Origin: an uncultured Paludibacter sp.
GTDB lineage: Bacteria > Bacteroidota > Bacteroidia > Bacteroidales > Paludibacteraceae
Assembly: GCA_937897985.1 (NCBI GenBank)
Contig: CALCBD010000010.1
Coordinates: 1-64,000 of the forward strand
Length of the DNA: 64,000 bases
Reading direction: 5' to 3'
Shown: one piece after another, positions 26,329 to 35,915 of the stretch
Layout of the letters: every line of letters starts with the position of its first letter
Position numbering within the stretch: position 1 is the first letter of the stretch
Translations under genes and position numbers: made by a program
Notes under the pieces: generated by a model
What the model was told of the DNA's origin: nothing
Database searches by the model: none
The model's input: only the letters and a program-made list of their open reading frames with translations

Positions 26329-27264
26329 TCATCTTAACCCTCTGAGTAATTCTCCGGTTTCCATTCGTTTTTTCCCCGGTGCCTGTACATTTTTCAGATG
26401 TATATAACCATCAACAACTGCAATTTTTAATGTTTTCTTTCCATCAGTAATTATTTCACCCGTTTTGTGACTGTGTTCTGAAATTTCACATTCAGTTTCA
26501 AAGATTTTAAGCAGAATAGTTTCCGACTGGCCGGGAAGTTTGATTTCGGTCCATGCTGTCGGGTAGGGCGAAAGTCCCCTGACGAGATTATGAATCTCTT
26601 TTGAGGTTTGGTTCCAATCCACTTTGCAGGTTTCTTTAAAAATTTTCGGGGCAGGTTTCAGACTTTCACTGTCAGTCGTAAACTGTTCCTGATCAATACC
26701 TTCAATTTGATTATCCATCAGTAAATCTATGGTTTTTCGTACCATTAAGCTTCCTGTAACCATTAATTTATCATGGATAGTTCCGGCGTTATCAGTATCG
26801 GAAATTGGAATTTTTTCCTGTAGAATTATTTTTCCCGTATCAATTTCGTGAGTGAGAAAGAAAGTCGTGGCACCTGTTTCTTTTTCACCATTGATGATTG
26901 CCCAGTTGATAGGAGCTGCACCTCTGTATTGGGGAAGGAGTGAGGCATGCAGGTTAAAAGTCCCCAGGCGGGGCATATTCCATACTACTTCGGGTAACAT
27001 TCGAAATGCCACAACTACCTGAACATCTGCATTAAGTTCGCGTAATTCTTTCAGAAAAGTTTCATCCTTCAGTTTTTCGGGTTGAAGTAATTTTAAATTT
27101 TTTTCTAAAGCATATTGTTTCACAGGCGAAAACTGAACTTTATGTCCGCGTCCGGCCGGTTTATCGGGCATTGTGATTACTCCTGCAACCTCATAATTAT
27201 TTTCAACTAATATTTTAAGACTTTCCACCGCAAAATCCGGTGTGCCCATAAATACAATTCGCAT
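26329..27264 (-). CDS. fmt: Methionyl-tRNA formyltransferase
   Basis: The 311-residue protein has the formyltransferase N-terminal Rossmann domain (MRIVFMGTPDFAV start), the LNAD...SLLPQYRGAAPINWAI catalytic region with the family's HxSLLPxxRG-type motif (here NLHASLLPQYRG), and a C-terminal OB domain. It formylates the initiator Met-tRNA using 10-formyl-THF. It lies directly downstream of the NAD kinase gene (35-base gap), so they are likely cotranscribed on the minus strand. Confidence 0.95.
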   Translation of the reverse strand: MRIVFMGTPDFAVESLKILVENNYEVAGVITMPDKPAGRGHKVQFSPVKQYALEKNLKLLQPEKLKDETFLKELRELNADVQVVVAFRMLPEVVWNMPRLGTFNLHASLLPQYRGAAPINWAIINGEKETGATTFFLTHEIDTGKIILQEKIPISDTDNAGTIHDKLMVTGSLMVRKTIDLLMDNQIEGIDQEQFTTDSESLKPAPKIFKETCKVDWNQTSKEIHNLVRGLSPYPTAWTEIKLPGQSETILLKIFETECEISEHSHKTGEIITDGKKTLKIAVVDGYIHLKNVQAPGKKRMETGELLRGLR

Positions 27265-27299
27265 AACTTTTTAATTTTCAGTAAATAAAAATTTCAGAA

Positions 27300-28172
27300 T
27301 TAATTTCTACGATCCATTCCCCACATCAGTTTGGTTTTCAGCGAATGGAAGAAATTATGATTTAATTGTTTGATTACCCTGATATTGAAATCTGCTTTAC
27401 TAATTCTGAGTTTAGTGCTTTCATTTAAAATGACGGTTCGTCCATCGAGCGAAACCTGATAGCAATGACTCCGGCTTATTACATCCAGATCGATAGTCCA
27501 GTTGTCAGGTACAACCAAAGGCCGGACATTCAGGCTGTGTGAAGCCACCGGTGAAAGCAGGATATTTTGTGCCTGTGGAACTAAAAGGGGGCCTCCGACA
27601 CTCATAGAATAGGCAGTGGATCCGGTCGGTGTGGAAATGAGCAATCCATCGGCCTGATAGGTATGAATGGCTTCTCCATTCAGATAAGTGTGTATACTGA
27701 TCATCGACGAACTGTCCTGTTTCAATACCGAAACCTCGTTAAGTGCAAAAGGATATTCGAATTCAGTTTCGTCAGAAGCTTCAATATGGAGTAACGAACG
27801 TTCTTCAACATCAAAATTGTTAATCATTATTGCTTCGAGGGCAGGTACCATATTATCTCCCGGAACATCGGCCAGAAAACCTAATCGTCCGGTGTTGATT
27901 CCAAGAATAGGGATTTGTTTATTCCCGACATGCGCCGCTGTGCTTAGAAAAGTACCGTCGCCGCCAATACTTAAAGCAATATCGGCTGCAAAATCATCGT
28001 TTCTGATAATTTCAACGGCCTCGTCAATATGACATTCATGATCATTGACAAAGTTGTACAAAGCATCTTCGAACATCAGCACAACATTTTTATCCGAAAA
28101 GAAATCGATCAACACCTTAATGTGGCTTAGCACTGCAGGGCGATAAATATTGGCAAAAATGGCAATTTTCAT
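27300..28172 (-). CDS. nadK: NAD kinase
   Basis: The 290-residue protein carries the ATP-NAD kinase signature GGDGTFL at 70-76 and the downstream NE.S (ALNEVSV) and TPTGSTAYS motifs that position NAD and the phosphate donor. It makes NADP from NAD in the cytoplasm. Length is typical. It is divergently arranged with pdxJ, sharing a 281-base intergenic region. Confidence 0.95.
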   Translation of the reverse strand: MKIAIFANIYRPAVLSHIKVLIDFFSDKNVVLMFEDALYNFVNDHECHIDEAVEIIRNDDFAADIALSIGGDGTFLSTAAHVGNKQIPILGINTGRLGFLADVPGDNMVPALEAIMINNFDVEERSLLHIEASDETEFEYPFALNEVSVLKQDSSSMISIHTYLNGEAIHTYQADGLLISTPTGSTAYSMSVGGPLLVPQAQNILLSPVASHSLNVRPLVVPDNWTIDLDVISRSHCYQVSLDGRTVILNESTKLRISKADFNIRVIKQLNHNFFHSLKTKLMWGMDRRN

Positions 28173-28299
28173 TGATTTTAACTTAAATAAATCTTGTAAA
28201 TCAGAGCGAATAATATGTTAATAAAGTAATTAAGTTGATTCTTATCTTTAAAAAATAAGAATTTGAGTTCAATATTTCAAAAGGTTCACTAATTTGAAC

Positions 28300-28307
28300 T
28301 ATTTTTG
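28300..28307 (+). promoter_or_regulatory. Candidate -7 promoter box upstream of pdxJ
   Basis: TATTTTTG matches TAnnTTTG. The -33 position has TTTC, one base off. The predicted leader is about 140 bases. Confidence 0.45.
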
Positions 28308-28453
28308 TAGCTGAATAGTTTGTTATACGAATTTCAGTCACAAAGGAACAAAATGTAAACGAAAGTAACAAATTTATCTTCATCCTTGTTCCTTCCGACC
28401 CAATCGCCAGAGCAGATAATTGATCGATATACTAATCAGAGAATGAATTAAAA

Positions 28454-29167
28454 ATGACGAAATTAAGTGTAAATATTAATAAAATAGCCACTATCCGGAA
28501 TGCCCGCGGAGGAAATATCCCAAATGTTTGTCAGGTAGCACTCGATTGTGAAAAATTCGGAGCGGATGGGATTACCGTTCACCCCCGTCCCGACGAAAGG
28601 CACATTCGATATCAGGATGTCTGGGATTTACGACCATTACTGAAAACAGAATTCAACATAGAAGGTAATCCCACACCGGAGTTTATTCAGCTTGTTAAAG
28701 CAGTAAAACCAAATCAGGTAACTCTTGTACCCGATGCTCACGATGCCATTACTTCCAATGCAGGCTGGGATACAAAGTCAAACTTTGAGTTCTTAAAAAA
28801 TATTGTTGCTGATTTTCAGAGCGCAGGTATAAGAGTTTCAATTTTTGTTGATACCAATCCTGTAAATATTGAATTTGCTGCCAAAACCGGAACCGACAGA
28901 GTAGAGCTGTATACCGAACCTTATGCAACTAAATTCCCTGTCAATAAAGAAGATGCGATTGCCGGTTTTATTGAAGCAGCAAAAATAGCCCGAAAACTGG
29001 GGCTCGGACTCAATGCCGGTCATGACCTGAGTCTGGAAAATCTGAAATACTTTCATACGCTGATACCATGGGTCGATGAAGTTTCAATCGGACATGCACT
29101 GATTTCGGATGCTTTATATTTCGGACTCGAAAACACAATAAAACAATATAAAAATCAGTTAAGATAA
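28454..29167 (+). CDS. pdxJ: Pyridoxine 5'-phosphate synthase
   Basis: The 237-residue TIM-barrel protein has the PdxJ markers: NINKIATIRNARGG at the start, GADGITVHPRPDERHI (about 36-50), TELYTEPYA-like RVELYTEPYA, and the late LNAGHDL motif. It condenses 3-amino-2-oxopropyl phosphate with deoxyxylulose 5-phosphate to give pyridoxine phosphate. It stands first in a row with the exbB-exbD-tonB genes 54 bases downstream, an order seen in many Bacteroidota. Confidence 0.96.
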   Translation: MTKLSVNINKIATIRNARGGNIPNVCQVALDCEKFGADGITVHPRPDERHIRYQDVWDLRPLLKTEFNIEGNPTPEFIQLVKAVKPNQVTLVPDAHDAITSNAGWDTKSNFEFLKNIVADFQSAGIRVSIFVDTNPVNIEFAAKTGTDRVELYTEPYATKFPVNKEDAIAGFIEAAKIARKLGLGLNAGHDLSLENLKYFHTLIPWVDEVSIGHALISDALYFGLENTIKQYKNQLR

Positions 29168-29221
29168 AGCAACAACTTCAAAAACATAAAATTTAATTTC
29201 CCGAATAAAAAATAAAATCAA

Positions 29222-29932
29222 TTGAATATGAATTTAATGCTTATTTTGCAGGCTACCATGCCTATTGCCAACCAACCATCCACACCGGCTGTTACAGCTG
29301 CTCCGGCTGCAGAAATGAATTTATGGCAAATGTTTCAGTACGGAGGTCCGATTATGTACATATTAGTTATCATGTTTGCACTGGCCGTCTACCTGTTTAT
29401 CGAAAGATTGGTTACTCTGAAACAAGCTTCAAAGGAAGATAATTCATTTATGAATCGCATAAAAGACTATATTTACGATGGAAAAATCGAAGCAGCCAAA
29501 AAACTCTGTCATGATACCAATAGTCCCACTTCGCGTATGGTAGAAAAAGGGATCAGTCGTTTAGGGCGTCCGATGAGCGATGTACTTGTAGCCATCGAAA
29601 ATGTTGGTAATCTCGAAATTGCCAAGCTCGAAAAGGGACTCGTTATACTGGCATCGGTTTCGGGAGGCGCTCCTATGCTCGGTTTTCTCGGAACTGTAAC
29701 CGGTATGGTGACTGTGTTTTTTAACATGGCTCAAAAATCTGGCGGAACCATTCAGCTGGCTGATTTGTCAGTAGGTATGTATCAGGCAATGGTTACCACT
29801 GTAGGGGGATTGATAGTCGGAATTCTGGCTTATTTTGCCTACAATTACCTCGTTTCGCGTATCGATTCGGTGGTACGAATACTTGAATCGCGTACCATGG
29901 AATTTCTCGATTTGCTGAACGAACCGGCTTAA
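29222..29932 (+). CDS. ExbB/TolQ/MotA-type proton channel protein
   Basis: The 236-residue inner-membrane protein has an N-terminal helix near residues 40-62 (GGPIMYILVIMFALAVYLFIER). A cytoplasmic loop and two further helices (about 145-170 and 185-208) follow, including GLLGTVTGM-like FLGTVTGMVTVF and TTVGGLIVGI. This is the ExbB/TolQ layout. With ExbD it uses the proton gradient to energise TonB. The N-terminal stretch of about 35 residues is Ala/Pro/Thr-rich and includes a short hydrophobic segment. It starts a three-gene set with exbD and tonB. Confidence 0.92.
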   Translation: MNMNLMLILQATMPIANQPSTPAVTAAPAAEMNLWQMFQYGGPIMYILVIMFALAVYLFIERLVTLKQASKEDNSFMNRIKDYIYDGKIEAAKKLCHDTNSPTSRMVEKGISRLGRPMSDVLVAIENVGNLEIAKLEKGLVILASVSGGAPMLGFLGTVTGMVTVFFNMAQKSGGTIQLADLSVGMYQAMVTTVGGLIVGILAYFAYNYLVSRIDSVVRILESRTMEFLDLLNEPA

Positions 29933-30019
29933 GTTTTGTTGAAAACAGTAAGAATAATTAATGCTTTAAGGAATAATTTCGAAATATTGAAATTTTGAAC
30001 AAAAGTAAAAAATCAAATT

Positions 30020-30436
30020 ATGGCTCTTAAAAGAAGAAGTAAAATAGAAGCCTCATTTTCAATGTCGTCGATGACTGACATTATTTTCCTGTTGCTGATA
30101 TTCTTTGTGATTTCATCAACCATGTCGTCGCCGAGTGATATAAAAATTAACCTTCCGCAAAGTAAGGCAACAACAACATCGAAACCCATCATAGCGAAAG
30201 TTTCAATTGATGAACAGGGAAATTTTTTCGTGGCAAAAGGAAATGAGAAACCTGTGGCAATTGCACCGGATTTGCTCGAATCGTATATTACCGGACTTGT
30301 TGCACAGGATTCTTCGACATACATTGCTTTACATGCTGATCAGAATATAGCTTACAAAGAAGTAGTCAGAGTACTCGATATAGCTAATCAACACAAATTG
30401 AAATTAGTAATTGCAACCACTACACCTGATAAATAA
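30020..30436 (+). CDS. ExbD/TolR-type biopolymer transport protein
   Basis: The 138-residue protein has a single N-terminal helix with the conserved Asp (SMTDIIFLLLIFFVIS, about 17-34) and a periplasmic domain, as in ExbD/TolR. It forms the proton-conducting complex with the upstream ExbB-like protein. The tonB-like gene begins five bases after its stop. Confidence 0.92.
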   Translation: MALKRRSKIEASFSMSSMTDIIFLLLIFFVISSTMSSPSDIKINLPQSKATTTSKPIIAKVSIDEQGNFFVAKGNEKPVAIAPDLLESYITGLVAQDSSTYIALHADQNIAYKEVVRVLDIANQHKLKLVIATTTPDK

Positions 30437-30441
30437 GAAAA

Positions 30442-31197
30442 GTGAAGAAAGCGGATTTATATGGTATCATTGGCTCGATTATTTCGTGTATCATTCTGTT
30501 TCTGATACTTTGGCTTGTCGTAATTCCGGTTGCAAGTCCTGAAGTGAAAGATGATGAGGGTATAATGGTGAGTTTCGGTAATGCCGACAATGGAGGAGGG
30601 TATACTCCGACACCGGCATCACAACCCGAGGAAATTATTCCAAAAGCTGCGGCAACACCTAAAGTGGTGAAACAGGATTTAATGACATCGACCGACCCTA
30701 ATGCATTATCGATAGCAGAACAAAAGAAAAAGGAAAAGAAAGAGCAGGAAGCCATTCAGAAACAAAAACTTGAAAATGAGCGGATTGCTAATGAAAAGAG
30801 AAGGAAGGAACAGGAAGCAATCGATAAAGCCAATGCAATGGGTGGACTTTTTGGCAACAGTACATCCAAAGGAAGCGGAAATAATACAGGAAATACAATG
30901 CAGGGAAATCCGGCCGGTTCGGGTTCTTCGGGTGGTAATTCGTGGTCGTTGAGCGGCAGGTCGTTGAATGGCAGATTAGTATCACCAAGATATGAAAATG
31001 ATGTCGAAGGGAAAGTGACAGTAAGTATCAGAGTAGATGAAAATGGTAATGTAGTAAGCGCATCGGTAAGCTCGCCTACCACTATCAGTGATCAGGAAAC
31101 CAGAAATGCCGCAATTACTGCGGCAAAGAACACTAAATTCAGTGGCGGAAACGGCACTGCTGTGGGAACAATCACCTATAATTTTAAACTGAAATAA
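30442..31197 (+). CDS. TonB-like energy transducer
   Basis: The 251-residue protein starts at a GTG codon (30442), five bases after exbD. It has one membrane helix (about 10-30). A Pro/Lys/Glu/Gln-rich charged linker with a long coiled-coil stretch (KKKEKKEQEAIQKQKLENER...) follows, then a Gly/Asn/Ser-rich segment. A C-terminal TonB domain (about 180-251, GRLVSPRYEND, VSIRVDENGNV, AAITAAKNTKF) completes it. It should couple the ExbB-ExbD motor to outer-membrane receptors. Confidence 0.88.
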   Translation: MKKADLYGIIGSIISCIILFLILWLVVIPVASPEVKDDEGIMVSFGNADNGGGYTPTPASQPEEIIPKAAATPKVVKQDLMTSTDPNALSIAEQKKKEKKEQEAIQKQKLENERIANEKRRKEQEAIDKANAMGGLFGNSTSKGSGNNTGNTMQGNPAGSGSSGGNSWSLSGRSLNGRLVSPRYENDVEGKVTVSIRVDENGNVVSASVSSPTTISDQETRNAAITAAKNTKFSGGNGTAVGTITYNFKLK

Positions 31198-31210
31198 TAA
31201 TTATACAGGA

Positions 31211-31753
31211 ATGAAAATATACTTATTTCTGGCGGAAGGATTTGAAGAAATCGAAGCTGTAACCCCGATTGATGTTTTCAGACGTGCCGGAATGGAGGTG
31301 ACAACCGTTTCGGTCACAGGTAGCAACCTTGTTGGCGGAGCTCACGGAATTATAATTCAGGCGGACAGCCTGTTTGAAAATACGGAATTTAAGGGCGATT
31401 TTATTCTTTTTCTTCCCGGCGGAATGCCAGGTACAGCGAATTTAGGTAAACATGCCGGTTTGACGAAATTGTTAAAGAAACATTCGGATAGAAATCAGCC
31501 TGTTGCAGCAATTTGTGCGGCACCATCTATTCCCGGACAACTCGGTATGCTCCGGGATAAAGAAGCAATATGCTATCCCGGATATGAAAAATTTCTGTAT
31601 GGAGCTTCGCTTTCTACAGCCGATATTGTGAAATCGGGTTCGTTCTACACTGCAAAAGCAGCAGGTGTTGCACTAAAATTTGCATTGAAGATAGTGAAGG
31701 ACTTTGAGGGGCAGGAAAAAGCTGACGAAATTGCGCGTGCTATATTTTTGTAA
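31211..31753 (+). CDS. DJ-1/PfpI family protein
   Basis: The 180-residue protein has the DJ-1/ThiJ fold with AEGFEEIEA near residue 8 and the nucleophile Cys102 in AAICAAP. These are hallmarks of the DJ-1/YajL/PfpI group, with proposed roles as a glyoxalase, deglycase or chaperone; the exact activity is unsettled in the field. It begins 13 bases after tonB and likely ends that operon. A terminator follows. Confidence 0.9.
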   Translation: MKIYLFLAEGFEEIEAVTPIDVFRRAGMEVTTVSVTGSNLVGGAHGIIIQADSLFENTEFKGDFILFLPGGMPGTANLGKHAGLTKLLKKHSDRNQPVAAICAAPSIPGQLGMLRDKEAICYPGYEKFLYGASLSTADIVKSGSFYTAKAAGVALKFALKIVKDFEGQEKADEIARAIFL

Positions 31754-31788
31754 ATAAAGATTATAATAAAAAATTTACCTGTGGACAT

Positions 31789-31825
31789 AAAAAAAGGAAT
31801 ATAAAGCATATATTCCCTTTTTTTT
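31789..31825. terminator. Bidirectional terminator between the DJ-1 and HU genes
   Basis: The stem GGAATATA at 31796-31803 pairs with TATATTCC at 31809-31816. It is flanked by an A-run and a T-run, so it can end both convergent transcripts. Confidence 0.85.
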
Positions 31826-31843
31826 AATGCATCAAAGCAGCTC

Positions 31844-32116
31844 TTAATTCAGAGCGTTTGTCAATTCAGCACCGGCTTTAAATTTAGCTACTTTTTTAGC
31901 TTCAATTGTAATGGCTTGTTTTGTTGCAGGATTGATGCCCGGACGAGCAGCACGTTCAGCAACAGCGAAAGTGCCAAAACCAACTAAACTTACTTTATCT
32001 CCGGCGATAAGGGCATCGGAAACACTTTTTACAACGGCATCAAGCGCTTTTTTAGCGTCGACTTTGCTAAGACCTGCTTCAGCTGCGATAGCATTGATTA
32101 ATTCAGCTTTGTTCAT
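31844..32116 (-). CDS. HU family DNA-binding protein
   Basis: The 90-residue protein is a typical HU/IHF-type histone-like protein: MNKAELINAIAAEAGLSK start, VGFGTF and the DNA-binding arm with RPGINPATK. It bends and compacts DNA as a homodimer. It has its own promoter on the minus strand. Confidence 0.96.
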   Translation of the reverse strand: MNKAELINAIAAEAGLSKVDAKKALDAVVKSVSDALIAGDKVSLVGFGTFAVAERAARPGINPATKQAITIEAKKVAKFKAGAELTNALN

Positions 32117-32169
32117 AAGATTTTTTTTAGATTTTTAATAAGAAACAATAAACATACATTTTGATACTG

Positions 32170-32199
32170 CAAATGTAGTGGTTTACAAATAAAATGCAA
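32170..32199 (-). promoter_or_regulatory. Promoter of the HU gene
   Basis: On the minus strand TTG (32199-32197) and TACATTTG (32177-32170) are 19 bases apart, matching the Bacteroidota consensus. The leader would be about 45 bases. Confidence 0.7.
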
Positions 32200-32578
32200 G
32201 CATTTAAGTGAAAAAAAAATAGATAATTTTACATATTTTCTAAAAATATGTTAGAAAACATAATTTTGGAGTCAATTTTATTACTTTTGTATAATTAAAA
32301 CAGTGTATTATCCTGTTTCACGGGCAGTATGCTCACTTTTATTTATAAGAAATCCCTTGTTTAATTATCGGATTAAAAAATGCGACTCTATAAAACAAAA
32401 TTAATAAATGACTTACTGAAGATGATTGATTTCAGTGCTCAAAATATTTTCTTTTGATGTGGTTAAAGTTAAACAAAATATCAGGTTTTATCATTTATTC
32501 AAAATATCAACATTGACACAGAATATTCCTTTAACTTAAGTTTAAATTTCGTTCAACAATACAACTAAAAAAAATTCG
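32200..32578. other. AT-rich intergenic region between HU and the rhomboid genes
   Basis: No coding frame or convincing RNA structure was seen in this stretch of about 380 bases. It must hold the promoter for the rhomboid operon, but no clear TAnnTTTG with spacing to TTTG was identified. Confidence 0.4.
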
Positions 32579-33361
32579 ATGAATAACAGATCTTCATTTT
32601 TAGATTTAATACCGCCGGTGGTGAAAAACTTATTAGCCATAAACATTATACTTTGGCTGGCCACACTGGTTTTGCCCGGAATGTTTGTCCGTATGAATTT
32701 ACGAATCGACCTGACTGACATACTGGGAATGCATTACTGGGCTTCAGAAAAATTCAATCCGGCGCAGCTGGTTACCTATATGTTCATGCATGGCAACTTT
32801 AATCATGTGTTTTTCAACATGTTTGCTTTGTATATGTTTGGTGCTGCACTCGAAAATGTATGGGGTTCAAAGCGATTTCTGATATATTACCTGATCACTG
32901 GAATCGGGGCAGGAATTATCCAGCAATTGTTTTGGACTGTTGAATATCAATCAGTTGTAAATGCTATGAATCATGCCATATCGGCCAATTCGGGACAGGG
33001 ACTGATTGCCTACGAATCAGTTCTCAGGAAATACTTTCAATTTGGCAATCTGGCTGCATTCGATGCTACTGCGGTGATTGATATGAAACGAATGTTGGTC
33101 GACCTGCCCGTAACAGTGGGTGCTTCGGGTGCAATTTTCGGAATTTTGCTTGCCTTCGGATGGCTATTCCCCGAAGCACGATTAATGCTGATTTTCTTCC
33201 CTGTACCTGTTAAAGCACGCCTCTTTGTCCTTTTGTATGGTGTACTTGAATTGTTCCTCGGGGTTGCTAATTTTTCGGGCGATAATGTGGCTCATTTCGC
33301 TCATCTCGGAGGTATGTTGTTCGGAGCAATATTGATTTTTATCTGGAAGAAAAAGAGATGA
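32579..33361 (+). CDS. Rhomboid family intramembrane serine protease (first copy)
   Basis: The 260-residue polytopic protein has the rhomboid motifs: HGNFNHVFFNM (about 71-81), GASG with catalytic Ser183, and AHLGG with catalytic His242. These give a serine-histidine dyad within the membrane. An extra loop of about 60 residues (120-178) sits between the GIGAGI helix and the catalytic helix, longer than in compact rhomboids. It should cleave membrane-protein substrates; none is known. It is the first of two tandem rhomboid genes. Confidence 0.93.
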   Translation: MNNRSSFLDLIPPVVKNLLAINIILWLATLVLPGMFVRMNLRIDLTDILGMHYWASEKFNPAQLVTYMFMHGNFNHVFFNMFALYMFGAALENVWGSKRFLIYYLITGIGAGIIQQLFWTVEYQSVVNAMNHAISANSGQGLIAYESVLRKYFQFGNLAAFDATAVIDMKRMLVDLPVTVGASGAIFGILLAFGWLFPEARLMLIFFPVPVKARLFVLLYGVLELFLGVANFSGDNVAHFAHLGGMLFGAILIFIWKKKR

Positions 33362-33397
33362 TAAATAAAATGAATTTTTAAATATAAATAATTATAA

Positions 33398-34282
33398 ATG
33401 AGTGCTATAAATCAATTAAAGGATATTTTTAGTAAAGGAAATTCCCTGATTCGTTTAATTTATATCAATGTTGCCGTTTATATTGTTTTGCAATTAATGT
33501 TCATCATTTTTCGTTTATTCAATAACAGCTTCGATCTCATATCCTGTTTAGCTTTACCCGCCGATTTTGCGGGTATTCTGCATCGCCCCTGGACAATTGT
33601 CAGTTATATGTTTCTGCATGAACAATTGTTTCATATTTTATTCAATATGCTGGCTTTGTATTGGTTTGGTCAGTTATTTCTGATGTTCTTCAGTCAGAAA
33701 CAACTGGTAAGTCTGTATCTGACAGGCGGCTTTGCAGGAGCCATATTTTATGTTGCTGCTTATAACATTTTTCCTTTTTTTCAACCTGTGTTGAATCAGA
33801 GTTTATTGATGGGAGCATCCGGGTCGATCATGGCAATTATAGTAGCATCGGCAATGCAATCGCCGAATATGGCTATGAGAGTGATATTTATCGGAGAAGT
33901 GAAGCTTAAATACATAGCCGCATTTGCTGTTTTGACAAGTATTTTTGGCATTACGTCCAATAATGCAGGTGGTGAAATAGCTCACCTCGGAGGTGCTTTG
34001 ACAGCTTATATTTTTATTGTATCTTTGCGGCAGGGAACTGATATTACGAAAGGCCTGAATAAGATAATAGATGCTGTTTATGACTTATTTAGACCCCGAA
34101 AGTTAAAAGTCAGTTCAACCAAAAAACCGGGAAATCAAAAAATGAGCGATGCAGAATTCAATGTCTACAAAGCCCGCAAAATGGAAGAAATTGATAAAAT
34201 TCTCGATAAAATAAAAACTTCAGGCTACGAAAGCCTTTCGGCCGATGAAAAGAAAAAACTGTTCGAACAGGGGAAAAAGTAG
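33398..34282 (+). CDS. Rhomboid family intramembrane serine protease (second copy)
   Basis: The 294-residue protein keeps the dyad: GASG with Ser141 and AHLGG with His196, plus HEQLFHILFNMLALYWFG. It has a soluble, charged C-terminal tail (about 225-294, Lys/Asp-rich, with NVYKARKMEEIDKILDKI), a layout seen in Bacteroidota rhomboids. It begins 36 bases after the first copy, so they form an operon with the EEP-family gene downstream. The substrate is unknown. Confidence 0.93.
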   Translation: MSAINQLKDIFSKGNSLIRLIYINVAVYIVLQLMFIIFRLFNNSFDLISCLALPADFAGILHRPWTIVSYMFLHEQLFHILFNMLALYWFGQLFLMFFSQKQLVSLYLTGGFAGAIFYVAAYNIFPFFQPVLNQSLLMGASGSIMAIIVASAMQSPNMAMRVIFIGEVKLKYIAAFAVLTSIFGITSNNAGGEIAHLGGALTAYIFIVSLRQGTDITKGLNKIIDAVYDLFRPRKLKVSSTKKPGNQKMSDAEFNVYKARKMEEIDKILDKIKTSGYESLSADEKKKLFEQGKK

Positions 34283-34319
34283 ATGACGAAAACTTTCTGA
34301 GATTCATACTTAAATTCAA

Positions 34320-35417
34320 ATGTTTGGTAAAACTATTGTAAAGGTTATAATGTTGACTGCTAATGTGTTAGTGGTTATTGTTATGATGCTTTGTTTGGCC
34401 GGTACCAAAATCAGTCCTGAAATTTTTATTTTACCTTCCTATATTTCGTTGTTTTTCCCATTAGTTGTTATTCTGAACATTTGTTTTGTGTTCTTCTGGA
34501 TGATAGCCCGAAAATGGTTTTTCCTGATTTCGCTGATTGTTTTGTTTTTTTCAGCTACACAGATTGCTGATACTTTTCCGGTGAATTTTGGAAAAACCAG
34601 GATTGTAACGACACAAAAACCAGTTAAAATACTTAGTTACAATACGATGATGAGTGGTGGTCTCGAAAAACACACAGCCGGAAAACCAAACCCTGTTATC
34701 AAATTTATCCTTGATACCGACGCTGATATTGTTTGTTTACAGGAGTTTGCAGTTAGTCCTAAAAGTGAATACCTTACTCAGGCTGATGTTTTGAGAATAT
34801 TCAGAAAATACCCGTACCATCACATTTGGTACAAACAGGAACAAAACTGGGCAAAATCGGGAGTAGCTACTTTTTCAAGGTTCCCGATTTTGAAAAAAGA
34901 GAATATTGCCATCAAATCGAGATACAATGTATCTGTTTACTCTGATATAAAAGTAAACGGCGACACTTTCAGATTATTTAATAATCATCTGGAATCGAAC
35001 AAACTGACTGAGAGAGACAGGGAATTACCGGTACAGTTAAAGGAAAGTTTTAACACCGATATTTTATCGGGTACCACTTTACATTTATCCCGAAAACTTG
35101 GAAATGCATATAAAAAACGGGCTATGCAGGCCGACACAATCGCACAGCTGATTGAAGAATCGCCCTATAAAGTGATTGTTTGCGGCGATTTCAACGATCA
35201 TCCTGTATCGTACGCTTATACAAAAATTAAGTCGGGACTGAAAGATGCTTATACCGAAAACGGTAACGGTTTCGGATGGACACTGAATTTGTCGATTTAT
35301 AAATTTCGTATTGACTTCATGTTGTACGATGCTGATTTCAGGTCTGATAATTTCAGAATTTCGAAAGTTAATTATTCCGATCATTATCCGATTCAGTGTG
35401 ATTTTTACCTGAATTAA
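34320..35417 (+). CDS. Endonuclease/exonuclease/phosphatase family membrane protein
   Basis: The 365-residue protein has three N-terminal membrane helices (about 5-90) followed by an EEP fold with its signature elements: LSYNTM near 108, LQEF near 140, NHLESN near 220, CGDFNDHP near 290, and the final SDHYPI. Catalytic Asn/Asp/His residues are present. It is likely a metal-dependent hydrolase acting on the periplasmic side or at the membrane. The substrate (nucleic acid, phospholipid or sugar phosphate) cannot be assigned. It closes the rhomboid gene cluster. Confidence 0.86.
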   Translation: MFGKTIVKVIMLTANVLVVIVMMLCLAGTKISPEIFILPSYISLFFPLVVILNICFVFFWMIARKWFFLISLIVLFFSATQIADTFPVNFGKTRIVTTQKPVKILSYNTMMSGGLEKHTAGKPNPVIKFILDTDADIVCLQEFAVSPKSEYLTQADVLRIFRKYPYHHIWYKQEQNWAKSGVATFSRFPILKKENIAIKSRYNVSVYSDIKVNGDTFRLFNNHLESNKLTERDRELPVQLKESFNTDILSGTTLHLSRKLGNAYKKRAMQADTIAQLIEESPYKVIVCGDFNDHPVSYAYTKIKSGLKDAYTENGNGFGWTLNLSIYKFRIDFMLYDADFRSDNFRISKVNYSDHYPIQCDFYLN

Positions 35418-35458
35418 AATATTAAATGCTATTATAAAAATTTTAAAATCAAACTATT

Positions 35459-35836
35459 ATGAGTATTCCTGCAAATTTAAAGTACACAAAAGAACATGAA
35501 TGGTTACGTGTAGAAGGTGATTCTGCTTTTATCGGTATCACTGATTTTGCACAGAGTGAATTGGGCGAAATTGTTTTTGTTGAAGTTGAAACTATTGGCG
35601 AAACCCTTGCAGCAGGCGAAGTTTTCGGAACAGTAGAAGCAGTAAAAACCGTTTCCGAATTGTTTTTACCTGTTGGTGGTGAAGTGGTTGAATTTAACGA
35701 TGCACTTGAAAGCAAACCCGAGTTAATTAATGATGATCCTTATGGTGAAGGATGGATTGTTAAAATAAATATCACTGATCCATCAGAAGCCGAATCCTTA
35801 CTTTCTGCCGACGAATACCAGGCATTGTTGGGATAA
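35459..35836 (+). CDS. gcvH: Glycine cleavage system H protein
   Basis: The 125-residue protein is the lipoyl carrier of the glycine cleavage system. The lipoylated lysine is Lys63 in VEAVKTVSEL. The start MSIPANLKYTKEHEWLR and the length are standard. The P, T and L protein genes are not nearby. It shuttles the aminomethyl group and reducing equivalents in the cytoplasm. Confidence 0.96.
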   Translation: MSIPANLKYTKEHEWLRVEGDSAFIGITDFAQSELGEIVFVEVETIGETLAAGEVFGTVEAVKTVSELFLPVGGEVVEFNDALESKPELINDDPYGEGWIVKINITDPSEAESLLSADEYQALLG

Positions 35837-35915
35837 TTTTCAAATCAGTTTCTGAAATTACAGATAAAATAAGTAGTTTCAGTTCTTTCTGTATTATTCA
35901 ATTAATCAAAAATAA

